A stretch of 54,115 bases of DNA, taken from the NCBI GenBank assembly GCA_014382245.1, contig JACNKC010000056.1:1-54115 (forward strand). Reading direction: 5' to 3'. Within the stretch, counting starts at the first letter, position 1. Each line of letters opens with the position of its first letter. Under the pieces are notes generated by a model. The model saw only the letters and a list, made by a program, of their open reading frames with translations, made no database searches and was not told the origin of the DNA. A program made the position numbers and the translations under genes. This document shows positions 47,807 through 54,115 of this stretch, in pieces. The DNA comes from Pseudomonadota bacterium (GTDB taxonomy: Bacteria; Desulfobacterota; Binatia; UBA1149).

Positions 47807-47837
47807 AGCCCGGGATCGAAAGATCCCGGGCTTTTTT
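47807..47837 (+). terminator. Intrinsic terminator after the beta-helix gene
   Basis: GCCCGGGATC (47808-47817), GAAA loop, GATCCCGGGC (47822-47831) and six T (47832-47837) form a perfect 10-bp stem (11 with the A-T pair), 65 bases after the stop. It ends the sigma54-controlled transcript. Confidence 0.9.
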
Positions 47838-47870
47838 CTTCGGGGCTGGTCGAGCGCCGGCCGCGGGTGC

Positions 47871-48146
47871 CTAGTCGCAACTCTCCCTTGTAACAGGACT
47901 GCGCTGGCAGGCCATGCTGTCGCGCATGCCCGCAGACACGAAGGCGCAGGCGTTCATTATTGCCGCTTGCCGAGCCTCGGCCACGGTGCTTGCCGCTACC
48001 GTGCGGCACTTGTCTCGGCCCTTGTAGCTCACGCAGATCTCGCAGCTGTGTTCCGACATCTGTACCGTGCCGTACACCAGCACTACGGCGAGACCGCCGA
48101 ACAACAACAGTCCCGCCTGGCCCGCGCGTGGAATCTTGATAGCCAT
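47871..48146 (-). CDS. Small Cys-rich single-span membrane protein (91 aa)
   Basis: An N-terminal membrane helix (AGLLLFGGLAVVLVYGTVQ) is followed by a soluble domain with six Cys in the arrangement CEICVSYKGRDKCRT, NACAFV, ACQRSPVTRESCD. The pattern (CxxC, then spaced Cys) suggests disulfides or metal binding outside the membrane. Similar small proteins seem to recur in related genomes, but I do not know a function. It is convergent with the beta-helix gene and divergent from a HEAT-repeat protein. Confidence 0.7.
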   Translation of the reverse strand: MAIKIPRAGQAGLLLFGGLAVVLVYGTVQMSEHSCEICVSYKGRDKCRTVAASTVAEARQAAIMNACAFVSAGMRDSMACQRSPVTRESCD

Positions 48147-48232
48147 CTGGGAGCAAGTTAGCAGTCGTTGCCGTGAGCGGCAACGCGCGGGCGGGTCTTG
48201 GACGGGGGACGCGGCGAGTCTATAAAGCCCGT

Positions 48233-48874
48233 GTGAGCGATGAACCCGGATCGACGGCGCAGGCCGAACACCTGCTACGCGGACTCAACGAAGCGGGCGC
48301 TGCGCCGCTCGAGCTGGTTGAGAAGCTGGCCGGGCTCGCCCGCGTTGGCGCCGAGGCGGCGCTGTTGGAGGCGTTGCAGTCGAGCGAGGGCGATCGCAGG
48401 CTTGCCGCAGCCCTGGCGCTGGCACGCGCGGGCCTGGCAGGCGCCGCTACTTCGGACGCTGTATCGACCGGGGCTGTATCGACCGGGGAGCAGGTGCAGC
48501 GGGCCTTGCTCACGGGCCTTGCCGACCCCCGCAGCGACAGGCGCTGGGCCGCTACCGTGGAGCTGGCTGGCCTGCTGGCCTCGGCGCCAGCCGCCTTGCA
48601 ACTGCTCAGTGTTCTTTCGCAGGAGGGGAGCCCGCTGCAAAGGCGAATGGCGTTCTACTGCATGGCCCGCGCCGGGGCGGGTGAAGAAACGGTCTTGCTC
48701 GACGGGCTGGCCGACCAGGAATCGCTCGTGGTGCTGGCGGCTCTTTCGGCCCTGGGGCGGCTGGCCGGCATCTCGGACGCTGCACTGGCTTCGGTCGAGC
48801 GACTGGCCGATGAGCACGGCGATTCAGCGGTCAGGAGAACGGCGTCGGAGTACGTCCGGAGGTTGAAGAGATGA
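48233..48874 (+). CDS. HEAT-repeat-like protein
   Basis: A 213-residue protein made of short helical repeats with alternating Ala/Leu-rich helices (ALLEALQSSEGDRRLAAALALARAG, GLADPRSDRRWAATVELAGLLAS, GLADQESLVVLAALSALGRLAG), the typical look of HEAT or Armadillo-type repeats used for protein interactions. No catalytic motif. GTG 48233 is used; a longer frame begins further upstream. It overlaps phhB by 4 bases (ATGA), suggesting translational coupling, but no functional link is known. Confidence 0.75.
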   Translation: MSDEPGSTAQAEHLLRGLNEAGAAPLELVEKLAGLARVGAEAALLEALQSSEGDRRLAAALALARAGLAGAATSDAVSTGAVSTGEQVQRALLTGLADPRSDRRWAATVELAGLLASAPAALQLLSVLSQEGSPLQRRMAFYCMARAGAGEETVLLDGLADQESLVVLAALSALGRLAGISDAALASVERLADEHGDSAVRRTASEYVRRLKR

Positions 48875-49221
48875 CAAGCAACAACAGCAACACCGAAGAA
48901 CTGGCAGCGGCTCACTGCTCGCCCTGCGCCGAGGGCTCGCCGGCCATGGACGCGGGCGATGCCGGCCAGCTGCTCGGGGCGCTGGATGGCTGGAGTATAC
49001 AAGGCGGGCACCACCTGCAACGCAGCTGGGAGTTCAAGAATTTTGTTACTGCCCTGGACTTCGTCAACCGGGTGGGCGAGGTCGCCGAAGCCGAGCAGCA
49101 TCACCCTGACATCATGCTCGCCTGGGGAAGGGTGGAGGTCTGCGTGCACACCCACAGCGTGGGTGGCTTGAGCCGCAACGACTTCATACTCGCTGCCCGC
49201 ATCGACCAACTGCGGCGCTGA
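48871..49221 (+). CDS. phhB: 4a-hydroxytetrahydrobiopterin dehydratase (PCD/PhhB)
   Basis: Recycles the pterin cofactor of aromatic amino acid hydroxylases by dehydrating the 4a-carbinolamine. The 116-residue protein carries the family pattern: WSIQGGHHLQRSWEFKNFVTALDFVNRVG, then AEQHHPDIMLAWGRVEVCVHTHSVGGLSRNDFILAARID, with the catalytic His-His-Pro and THxxxGL motifs. The first 35 residues (Cys-rich CSPCAEGS) are an extension. No phenylalanine hydroxylase is in the window. Confidence 0.93.
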   Translation: MTSNNSNTEELAAAHCSPCAEGSPAMDAGDAGQLLGALDGWSIQGGHHLQRSWEFKNFVTALDFVNRVGEVAEAEQHHPDIMLAWGRVEVCVHTHSVGGLSRNDFILAARIDQLRR

Positions 49222-49299
49222 GTTTACCGGCTACCGAGTTTACCGGCTGCCGAGTTTACCGGCTGCCGAGTTTACCGGCTGCCGAGTTTACCGGCTGCC
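49220..49299. repeat. Five-copy 16-bp tandem array between convergent genes
   Basis: GAGTTTACCGGCTGCC is repeated five times (49220-49235, 49236-49251, 49252-49267, 49268-49283, 49284-49299), the first with one A/G change. It begins at the phhB stop and lies before the convergent esterase gene. The period is not a multiple of three and the array is non-coding. A smaller 16-bp array lies at 22863-22893 in another convergent gap. Confidence 0.9.
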
Positions 49300-49318
49300 G
49301 AGCGGCCGTCAGCGCGTT

Positions 49319-50743
49319 TCAGTGCAGCGTGTCGGTGGCCGGGTCTTCGTCGCCTTTGCCGCCGTTTACCGCGTCGGCCTTGGCCTTGCCCGCCTTGCGG
49401 GCCCTGGGCTTGGCCGCTTTTGATTTTTTGACCTCTACCCTCGCGGGCTCTTCGCTCGGACTACTGTCGTTGGCGAGATCGGCGGCCGGCGACTTGTCCT
49501 GTCTCGCCTCCAGCCAGCTGCCGTACAGCCATCCCAGGAACCGGTCGGCCGCGTCTATGACGGCCTGGCTGCGCAACGAGGGGAATATCTCGAAGGCGTG
49601 CTGGGCACCGGGGATCTCGGCGTACAGTACTTTCTCGTCGGAGGCTTCTTCGAGGGCCGAGCTGAACTGCCTGGCTTCTTCCACCGGCACCAGGCTGTCG
49701 CGTTCGCCGTGTATGATGAAAAACGGTGGCGCGTCTGCGTGCAGGCGATCAAGGGGCGAAGCCTTGCGGTACTCGTCCGGCGCTTCTTCGATGGACGCCT
49801 TCATTACCTTTTCTTCGAGCACCTTGAGCAGGCCCTGGTTGTAGAGGTTGGAGTTGCGGTTGGTGAAATCGTAGACGCCGTAGAAGGGTACGCAGCCGGC
49901 TACCGAGGTGTCGACGTTTTCAAAACCGGGTTGGTACTCGGGGTCGTTGGCCGTAAGCGCTACCAGCGCCGCGAGGTGTCCGCCCGCCGAGCCGCCGGTC
50001 GCGACCAGGAAGTCGGGGTTGGCCCCGTAGTCGGCGCCGTGTTCCCGTATCCAGGCTATCGCGTGCTTTATGTCGACCAGGTGGTCGGGGTAAGTTGCGT
50101 GCGGGCTGAGCCGGTAATCAACGCTCACGCAAACCCAGCCGCGCGAGGCCATCTGCTGCATGAGCGGGAGTCCCTGTTCGTTCTTGCTGCCGATGACCCA
50201 GCCGCCGCCGTGGATCTGCAGTAAGGTGGGGCAGTTGGAGGGAGCCGAGCGGCTTCGGTAGACGTCCAGCCGCAGGTTGATGCCGCGCACGCGCCGGTAA
50301 TGTATGTCGGCCACGCGCTCCACGTCGGGCAGGGCAATGGGGAACGGCCGCGCGATAGGCTTCCAGCGGATCTCGGAGTCAAAGGCCTGCCGCCTGTCGT
50401 CGGGTACGGTGTCACGGTAGTCGGCTCCGAGGCCACGCCTGAGTACCGACTCCACCAGCGCGGGCGTTTCAGTGGCGCCCCACCACTCCTTGAGCAGGGC
50501 GGCCCAGGAGCCCAGCAGCAGGAGCATGCCGATGTTACCGAAAAGTGAATCCAGTGCGCCGCCCGAAGCCAGCATCATGGCGAGCAGGGCCTGCAGCGCC
50601 ACGTTGTGAGGGGCGAGCTCGCCCACCAGCCACCCGGCAAAGAAACTCAACGCCGAGGTCTTGTCGCCCGTGTAGGTGGGCCGGTAAACATTCCAGGTGA
50701 ACCAGGCGCTCAGGGCGCCGAGCAACAACATCATAAGGGCCAT
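49319..50743 (-). CDS. Membrane-anchored alpha/beta hydrolase (HSL-type esterase/lipase)
   Basis: A 474-residue enzyme from ATG 50743, preceded by a GGAG site. Residues 1-90 contain two to three membrane helices. The alpha/beta-hydrolase domain shows the oxyanion-hole motif HGGGWVIGS, the nucleophile elbow GGSAGGHLAALVAL with catalytic Ser, the Asp in GERDSLVPVEEA and the His in GAQHAFEIFP. This is the hormone-sensitive lipase family. The C-terminal 60 residues are a Lys/Ala-rich tail (KKSKAAKPRARKAGKAKA) that may bind nucleic acid or anionic surfaces. An ester of unknown type is the likely substrate. Stands alone on the minus strand. Confidence 0.9.
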   Translation of the reverse strand: MALMMLLLGALSAWFTWNVYRPTYTGDKTSALSFFAGWLVGELAPHNVALQALLAMMLASGGALDSLFGNIGMLLLLGSWAALLKEWWGATETPALVESVLRRGLGADYRDTVPDDRRQAFDSEIRWKPIARPFPIALPDVERVADIHYRRVRGINLRLDVYRSRSAPSNCPTLLQIHGGGWVIGSKNEQGLPLMQQMASRGWVCVSVDYRLSPHATYPDHLVDIKHAIAWIREHGADYGANPDFLVATGGSAGGHLAALVALTANDPEYQPGFENVDTSVAGCVPFYGVYDFTNRNSNLYNQGLLKVLEEKVMKASIEEAPDEYRKASPLDRLHADAPPFFIIHGERDSLVPVEEARQFSSALEEASDEKVLYAEIPGAQHAFEIFPSLRSQAVIDAADRFLGWLYGSWLEARQDKSPAADLANDSSPSEEPARVEVKKSKAAKPRARKAGKAKADAVNGGKGDEDPATDTLH

Positions 50744-50843
50744 AGGGGGGTCTCCGTGGGGCCGCGTCAGCCGCGGCCGCAGCCCGAGCCTATAAGCGGG
50801 GCTGTTCTTACGCCAGCCCGCCCCCGGCGCTATACGCAGAATT

Positions 50844-53800
50844 TCAGGGGCAGGGGCTACCACCGTGGCACAAGCCGTCGTTCTCGAAGTCAAAGAACAA
50901 CGGGTTGCTGAAGGCCGTGGCCATGATTCCACCCTCGCCCAGGTTCCACGGCGGCGAAACCCCGGAGTCGGTGAGCTGGCCGAGACTGACGTTGGTGAAG
51001 CTGTCGTGCTCCAGTTCGGCGGGGTTTACCGGAAACAAGGGCCGCGACACACCGTCGGTACCCCTCACCACGACAATGATCCAGGTGTCCTCGCTTACAG
51101 TAACCGGGATGGAGAGGTCGGCCTCAAGCCGCTGGCCCGCCCCGCTCACTCCAACAGTGGTGTTGACGGTGAAGTCTACGCCGGCCGTGAACGTGGCAGC
51201 AGGTACCGCGTCGCACTTACGCTCGGCTACGCCCAGGTAACTGAGCGCCGTTTCGCAGTCGGGGACCGTGTTCATGTAGACGTCGACGGAATCGAACTCG
51301 GCCCAGGTGGGCGATTCGACGTGCAGCTCAATAGTGCCGCTGCCTCCCGTGGCTGCAACCGTCAGGGGGTCGGCCAGCCCGTGACTCGCGGTGGCGGCTG
51401 CGTCACCAACGAGGTTAACGAGCATGAAAAGCCCGTTGGCCCCCACCGCCCGGCCGGCGTTGACGTTGAGCGCCAGCAGGGCGGGATCTATGTCCCCGGG
51501 CAGGTCGGTGGCCGACGCTACATAGGTGCGCGGCGAACCGGCCGGTAGCACCGCCGCCTGGTGGGTGTCGGAGTCGGCTATACCGGTTTTGAACAAACCC
51601 TGGTTCAAGAGACCTATCCAGTCGCCCAGGTTTTCGTGTAGGAAGGTCTCGGTCTGCCCGCGTCCGCCTTCTATCCATACTTCGAGCGCCGTGTAGTCGT
51701 CGGAGTAGAGGTTGGACACGGTGGGGTCGAGTCGGAGAAACGCCGACAAGTTATCAGGCGACGGTGCGCAGACACCTCCGTCAGCAGGGCAATCGCGACC
51801 GAGGCCCTGCACGTTGCAGACACCGTCGGGGCACTCCGTGTCGTCGGCGCAGTCGAGCCCGTCGTTGGCACCACCACGACAGATCTCGGGTGCGCAGGGC
51901 AGGCCGATACGCCAGCCCGCCGTGCAGGCGTAGACCAGCGAACTGGAAGCAGGGGGGGCGACCTGGGTGTCGATGCCCAGGTCGGCGAAGTGGCTCTTCA
52001 CGTGATTGATCTGGATCACCTGGGTGGCCGGGTCAAAATGCGCGAGGATTTCTGATGGCAGCAGGTCGTAGCTGCCCAGCGACGGGTATCCCTGGCCCGG
52101 CACGGTGCCGGCACGTCCCCAGTCAACCGCACCGCCTATGGGCGAGGCCGGGTCGACGGCCAGCGGCCAGGTGTTGAAGTGGCCGTAAGAGAACGTGGTC
52201 AGCTCGTTGCCCGGCGCTGTTTTTATCAGCGCGCTGGCTCCCATGTCGGCGACCTCGTCGCCGAGGTCGTGCACGAAGTCGTGGTCGGTGTTGGCGAAGA
52301 AATCCACGCCCTCGGCCAGCATGGTCAGCAGTCTGCGTTCGCGGCTCACCGCGCTGTCGGGGCTGTTGATCATGTGCACGTGGGTGTCGATCGACACGAA
52401 ACCGCCGGTGTCGACCACGCGGTTCACCGTCGCGTTCACGACCGTGGTAGCTCCCCCGACCAGGGTGACCGCTTCGTCGTACACGTCGTACTCGGCGCCG
52501 TGCGAGACCACCACGTGGTAGCTGCCCGGCTCAAGCTCGGTGGTGGGCGAGCTGCCGCTGATGCCGGCGTAGATGGTGCTCGCGACGCCAAAAATGTCGG
52601 CATCCTTTTCTTCGAATGGTGTGCCGAAGTAGCGTCCGTGGTTTTCGATCAAGCCGGCCACGCTGTCGAGGTTGCGTGGGTCGGGGCTGGCCTCGAAACC
52701 CACTATGCTGATCTTGGCCGCCAGCGGCGCCCCGTTGTGATCGACCACGTTGACCTGTATGGCCGACGATTGCGGAAAGTCGATGTCCACGACGGCGGTT
52801 TTCTTTTTCTTCACCGTCACCGGGTGGCTCGTCGGCTGGCTGGCGCTGCCCTCGTAGGGGATCCCATGGGCGCGTACTTGCACGTCGTAGGTGTCGGGCA
52901 CGACGTAGGCACGGTAGAATCCGTTCTCGTCGGTGAGAGTTGCCGAGTACACGTTTATGCAGTTGCTGCTACCGGCAAAGCCACACCTGTTGCCGGGAAA
53001 CTTGGTTAGGGCCACGTGGGCGTTGGCCACCGGCTGACCGTTCGAGGTCACGGTGCCCTGTATGGCTCCGAGCGCGTTGCCAAACAGTTCTTCCCTGGCC
53101 CTGGTCACGTCGGCCACGGTCTCGCCAACCACGAACCAGCGCCTGAGGGTATTGGTGCCGCCGGCGAGCACCTCGAAGGGAGCCTCGGGCTTGCCCAGGA
53201 ACGGACCGTTGAGGTAACCGACGAGGTTCTGTCTGTGTATCCACGCGGCAACGCCGGTCTGCACGAAGGCGCCGGTGAGAAAGGTGCCATCCCTGAACTT
53301 GTTTATTCCCACGGTAGCTATCGAACGCGGAAAGACGATGCCGTAGGTCACACCCAGGCCTGCGCCGCCTCCCTGGTAGGCTATGAAATCGAGTCCCTGG
53401 GGGGCCACCGACTTGCCGTCGCCGCCCAGTCTCAGCAGCGATTCTCCGAAGCCGAGGCCGGGGGCGAACATTTCAACGGCGCCGCCACCGTTGAGGTAAT
53501 CACCCATGGGCAGGCGCAGGTCGGTCCCGCCCAGGTTCTCAACCGTGGTGGCCACCTGCACGTAATTGCTGTCGGCGCGCAGGATGTAGTCGGTCTGCAG
53601 GGCCAGCGGCAGGTCGTTGTCAATGGTGTCGGGACCCACGGTCAGGGTGCTGCCCGCCTGGAAGATGGCCAGGTTGGGGGTAAGCACGTCAAACAGGTCA
53701 TCGGGGCCCGAAGTGCGGATGATGGCCGGGTTGCCGTCGCTGCCGTCGTTGAGCACCGACACCGCTGTGGTGGCCTGGGTGGCCTCGAGGTTGATCAGCG

Positions 53801-54115
53801 CCTGCATGCCCTGGAAGTTATCCCGGTCTTCGGAGGGATCGTCCCTGACAAGATCCGCGTCGATGATGTGCCCGCCCTCGGTGACCATGAAGGAGTGCAT
53901 TCGTCCGGCATCGCGCACCACCACCCTCACGTCGCTGTTGCGCAGCAGCCAGTCGCCCGTGCGGCCCATGGCCAACGGCCCCCCTATGAGGTCCGCCGCG
54001 TCGGCGACCTGCAGACCCTCTGCTCCGCTGGTCGAGCCAGGCGTACCCGGCAGACAGGTAAACTTGAGCGCGTCGGCATCCTTCTGTTTATCGCCGTCGT
54101 CGACCTGCGCCTTCA
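50844..54115 (-). CDS. Secreted CehA/McbA-type PHP-domain metallohydrolase (partial, 5' end beyond window)
   Basis: The reading frame remains open to the right edge, so the N-terminus (probably with a signal peptide) is missing; over 1080 codons are visible. The first part (to about 330 residues) is beta-rich and unassigned. A carboxypeptidase-regulatory-like domain follows (GAIQGTVTSNGQPVANAHVAL), then a PHP metallohydrolase domain with IDTHVHM, FFANTDHDFVHDLG, INHVKSHF and SDTHQAAVL, the metal-binding pattern of CehA/McbA-type hydrolases. A Cys-rich insert (CRGGANDGLDCADDTECPDGVC) interrupts it. The C-terminus ends ENDGLCHGGSPCP. Substrate unknown; members cleave phosphoesters or carbamates. 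Confidence 0.8.
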   Translation of the reverse strand, partial: KAQVDDGDKQKDADALKFTCLPGTPGSTSGAEGLQVADAADLIGGPLAMGRTGDWLLRNSDVRVVVRDAGRMHSFMVTEGGHIIDADLVRDDPSEDRDNFQGMQALINLEATQATTAVSVLNDGSDGNPAIIRTSGPDDLFDVLTPNLAIFQAGSTLTVGPDTIDNDLPLALQTDYILRADSNYVQVATTVENLGGTDLRLPMGDYLNGGGAVEMFAPGLGFGESLLRLGGDGKSVAPQGLDFIAYQGGGAGLGVTYGIVFPRSIATVGINKFRDGTFLTGAFVQTGVAAWIHRQNLVGYLNGPFLGKPEAPFEVLAGGTNTLRRWFVVGETVADVTRAREELFGNALGAIQGTVTSNGQPVANAHVALTKFPGNRCGFAGSSNCINVYSATLTDENGFYRAYVVPDTYDVQVRAHGIPYEGSASQPTSHPVTVKKKKTAVVDIDFPQSSAIQVNVVDHNGAPLAAKISIVGFEASPDPRNLDSVAGLIENHGRYFGTPFEEKDADIFGVASTIYAGISGSSPTTELEPGSYHVVVSHGAEYDVYDEAVTLVGGATTVVNATVNRVVDTGGFVSIDTHVHMINSPDSAVSRERRLLTMLAEGVDFFANTDHDFVHDLGDEVADMGASALIKTAPGNELTTFSYGHFNTWPLAVDPASPIGGAVDWGRAGTVPGQGYPSLGSYDLLPSEILAHFDPATQVIQINHVKSHFADLGIDTQVAPPASSSLVYACTAGWRIGLPCAPEICRGGANDGLDCADDTECPDGVCNVQGLGRDCPADGGVCAPSPDNLSAFLRLDPTVSNLYSDDYTALEVWIEGGRGQTETFLHENLGDWIGLLNQGLFKTGIADSDTHQAAVLPAGSPRTYVASATDLPGDIDPALLALNVNAGRAVGANGLFMLVNLVGDAAATASHGLADPLTVAATGGSGTIELHVESPTWAEFDSVDVYMNTVPDCETALSYLGVAERKCDAVPAATFTAGVDFTVNTTVGVSGAGQRLEADLSIPVTVSEDTWIIVVVRGTDGVSRPLFPVNPAELEHDSFTNVSLGQLTDSGVSPPWNLGEGGIMATAFSNPLFFDFENDGLCHGGSPCP

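Noticed and set aside
49220-49299. CRISPR or attachment site
   Set aside because: The 16-bp units are directly contiguous and no cas, integrase or phage genes are nearby.

Overview
The window is about 54 kb of high-GC bacterial chromosome with densely packed genes on both strands. Several traits suggest an uncultivated lineage of the Binatota / Myxococcota / 'Deltaproteobacteria' type. These are secreted proteins with Cys-rich myxococcal-type (DUF4215-like) repeats, a large set of acyl-CoA dehydrogenases, a TIGR03564-type F420-dependent oxidoreductase and an NtrC/sigma54 two-component system. The taxonomic placement is inference. I see no rRNA, tRNA, CRISPR array, IS element or phage genes.

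Layout. 1-3.3 kb: the 3' end of a RecB/AddA-like nuclease, an intact VapBC toxin-antitoxin pair, a decayed second VapBC pair, and a WYL regulator. 3.4-11.9 kb: a small unknown protein, NnrS, a GH3 glycosidase, a secreted beta-helix protein, a lipoprotein and serine acetyltransferase. 12-25.4 kb: a fatty-acyl-CoA degradation block with four acyl-CoA dehydrogenases, a TesB thioesterase, a MaoC-type hydratase, a HSD17B4-like (3R)-hydroxyacyl-CoA dehydrogenase, an acyl-CoA synthetase and a GST, interrupted by a secreted copper monooxygenase. 25.4-32.4 kb: a large secreted di-heme cytochrome/beta-propeller protein, then a thiolase, an F420-type LLM oxidoreductase, a selenoprotein (GrdB family, in-frame UGA with a SECIS-like hairpin) and a small membrane protein, the last three translationally coupled. 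32.4-39.5 kb: a sigma54 promoter in front of a 21-codon hydrophobic ORF, an unknown protein, a GMC dehydrogenase with its small subunit and an E2-acyltransferase-like protein, a COG4671-type glycosyltransferase, a highly structured probable ncRNA, and Lnt. 39.5-47.9 kb: a membrane histidine kinase and a sigma54 response regulator facing tail to tail, followed by two sigma54 promoters driving secreted proteins (one with TSP3 repeats, one beta-helix protein with a Ser/Thr/Pro repeat stalk). 47.9-54.1 kb: a small Cys-rich membrane protein, a HEAT-repeat protein, PhhB, a membrane-anchored esterase and a partial CehA/McbA-type metallohydrolase.

How the parts may work together. The acyl-CoA genes provide activation, dehydrogenation, (R)-specific hydration and oxidation, thiolysis and thioester release, a peroxisome-like beta-oxidation route. 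The kinase/regulator pair sits beside perfect or near-perfect -24/-12 promoters that share an upstream TGGGGCAAATC-like motif, which suggests a local sigma54 regulon for envelope or secreted proteins. Four secreted proteins share a recurring module of about 130 residues, rich in Lys and aromatic residues, which I could not assign to a named family. It occurs N-terminal in one protein and C-terminal in three.
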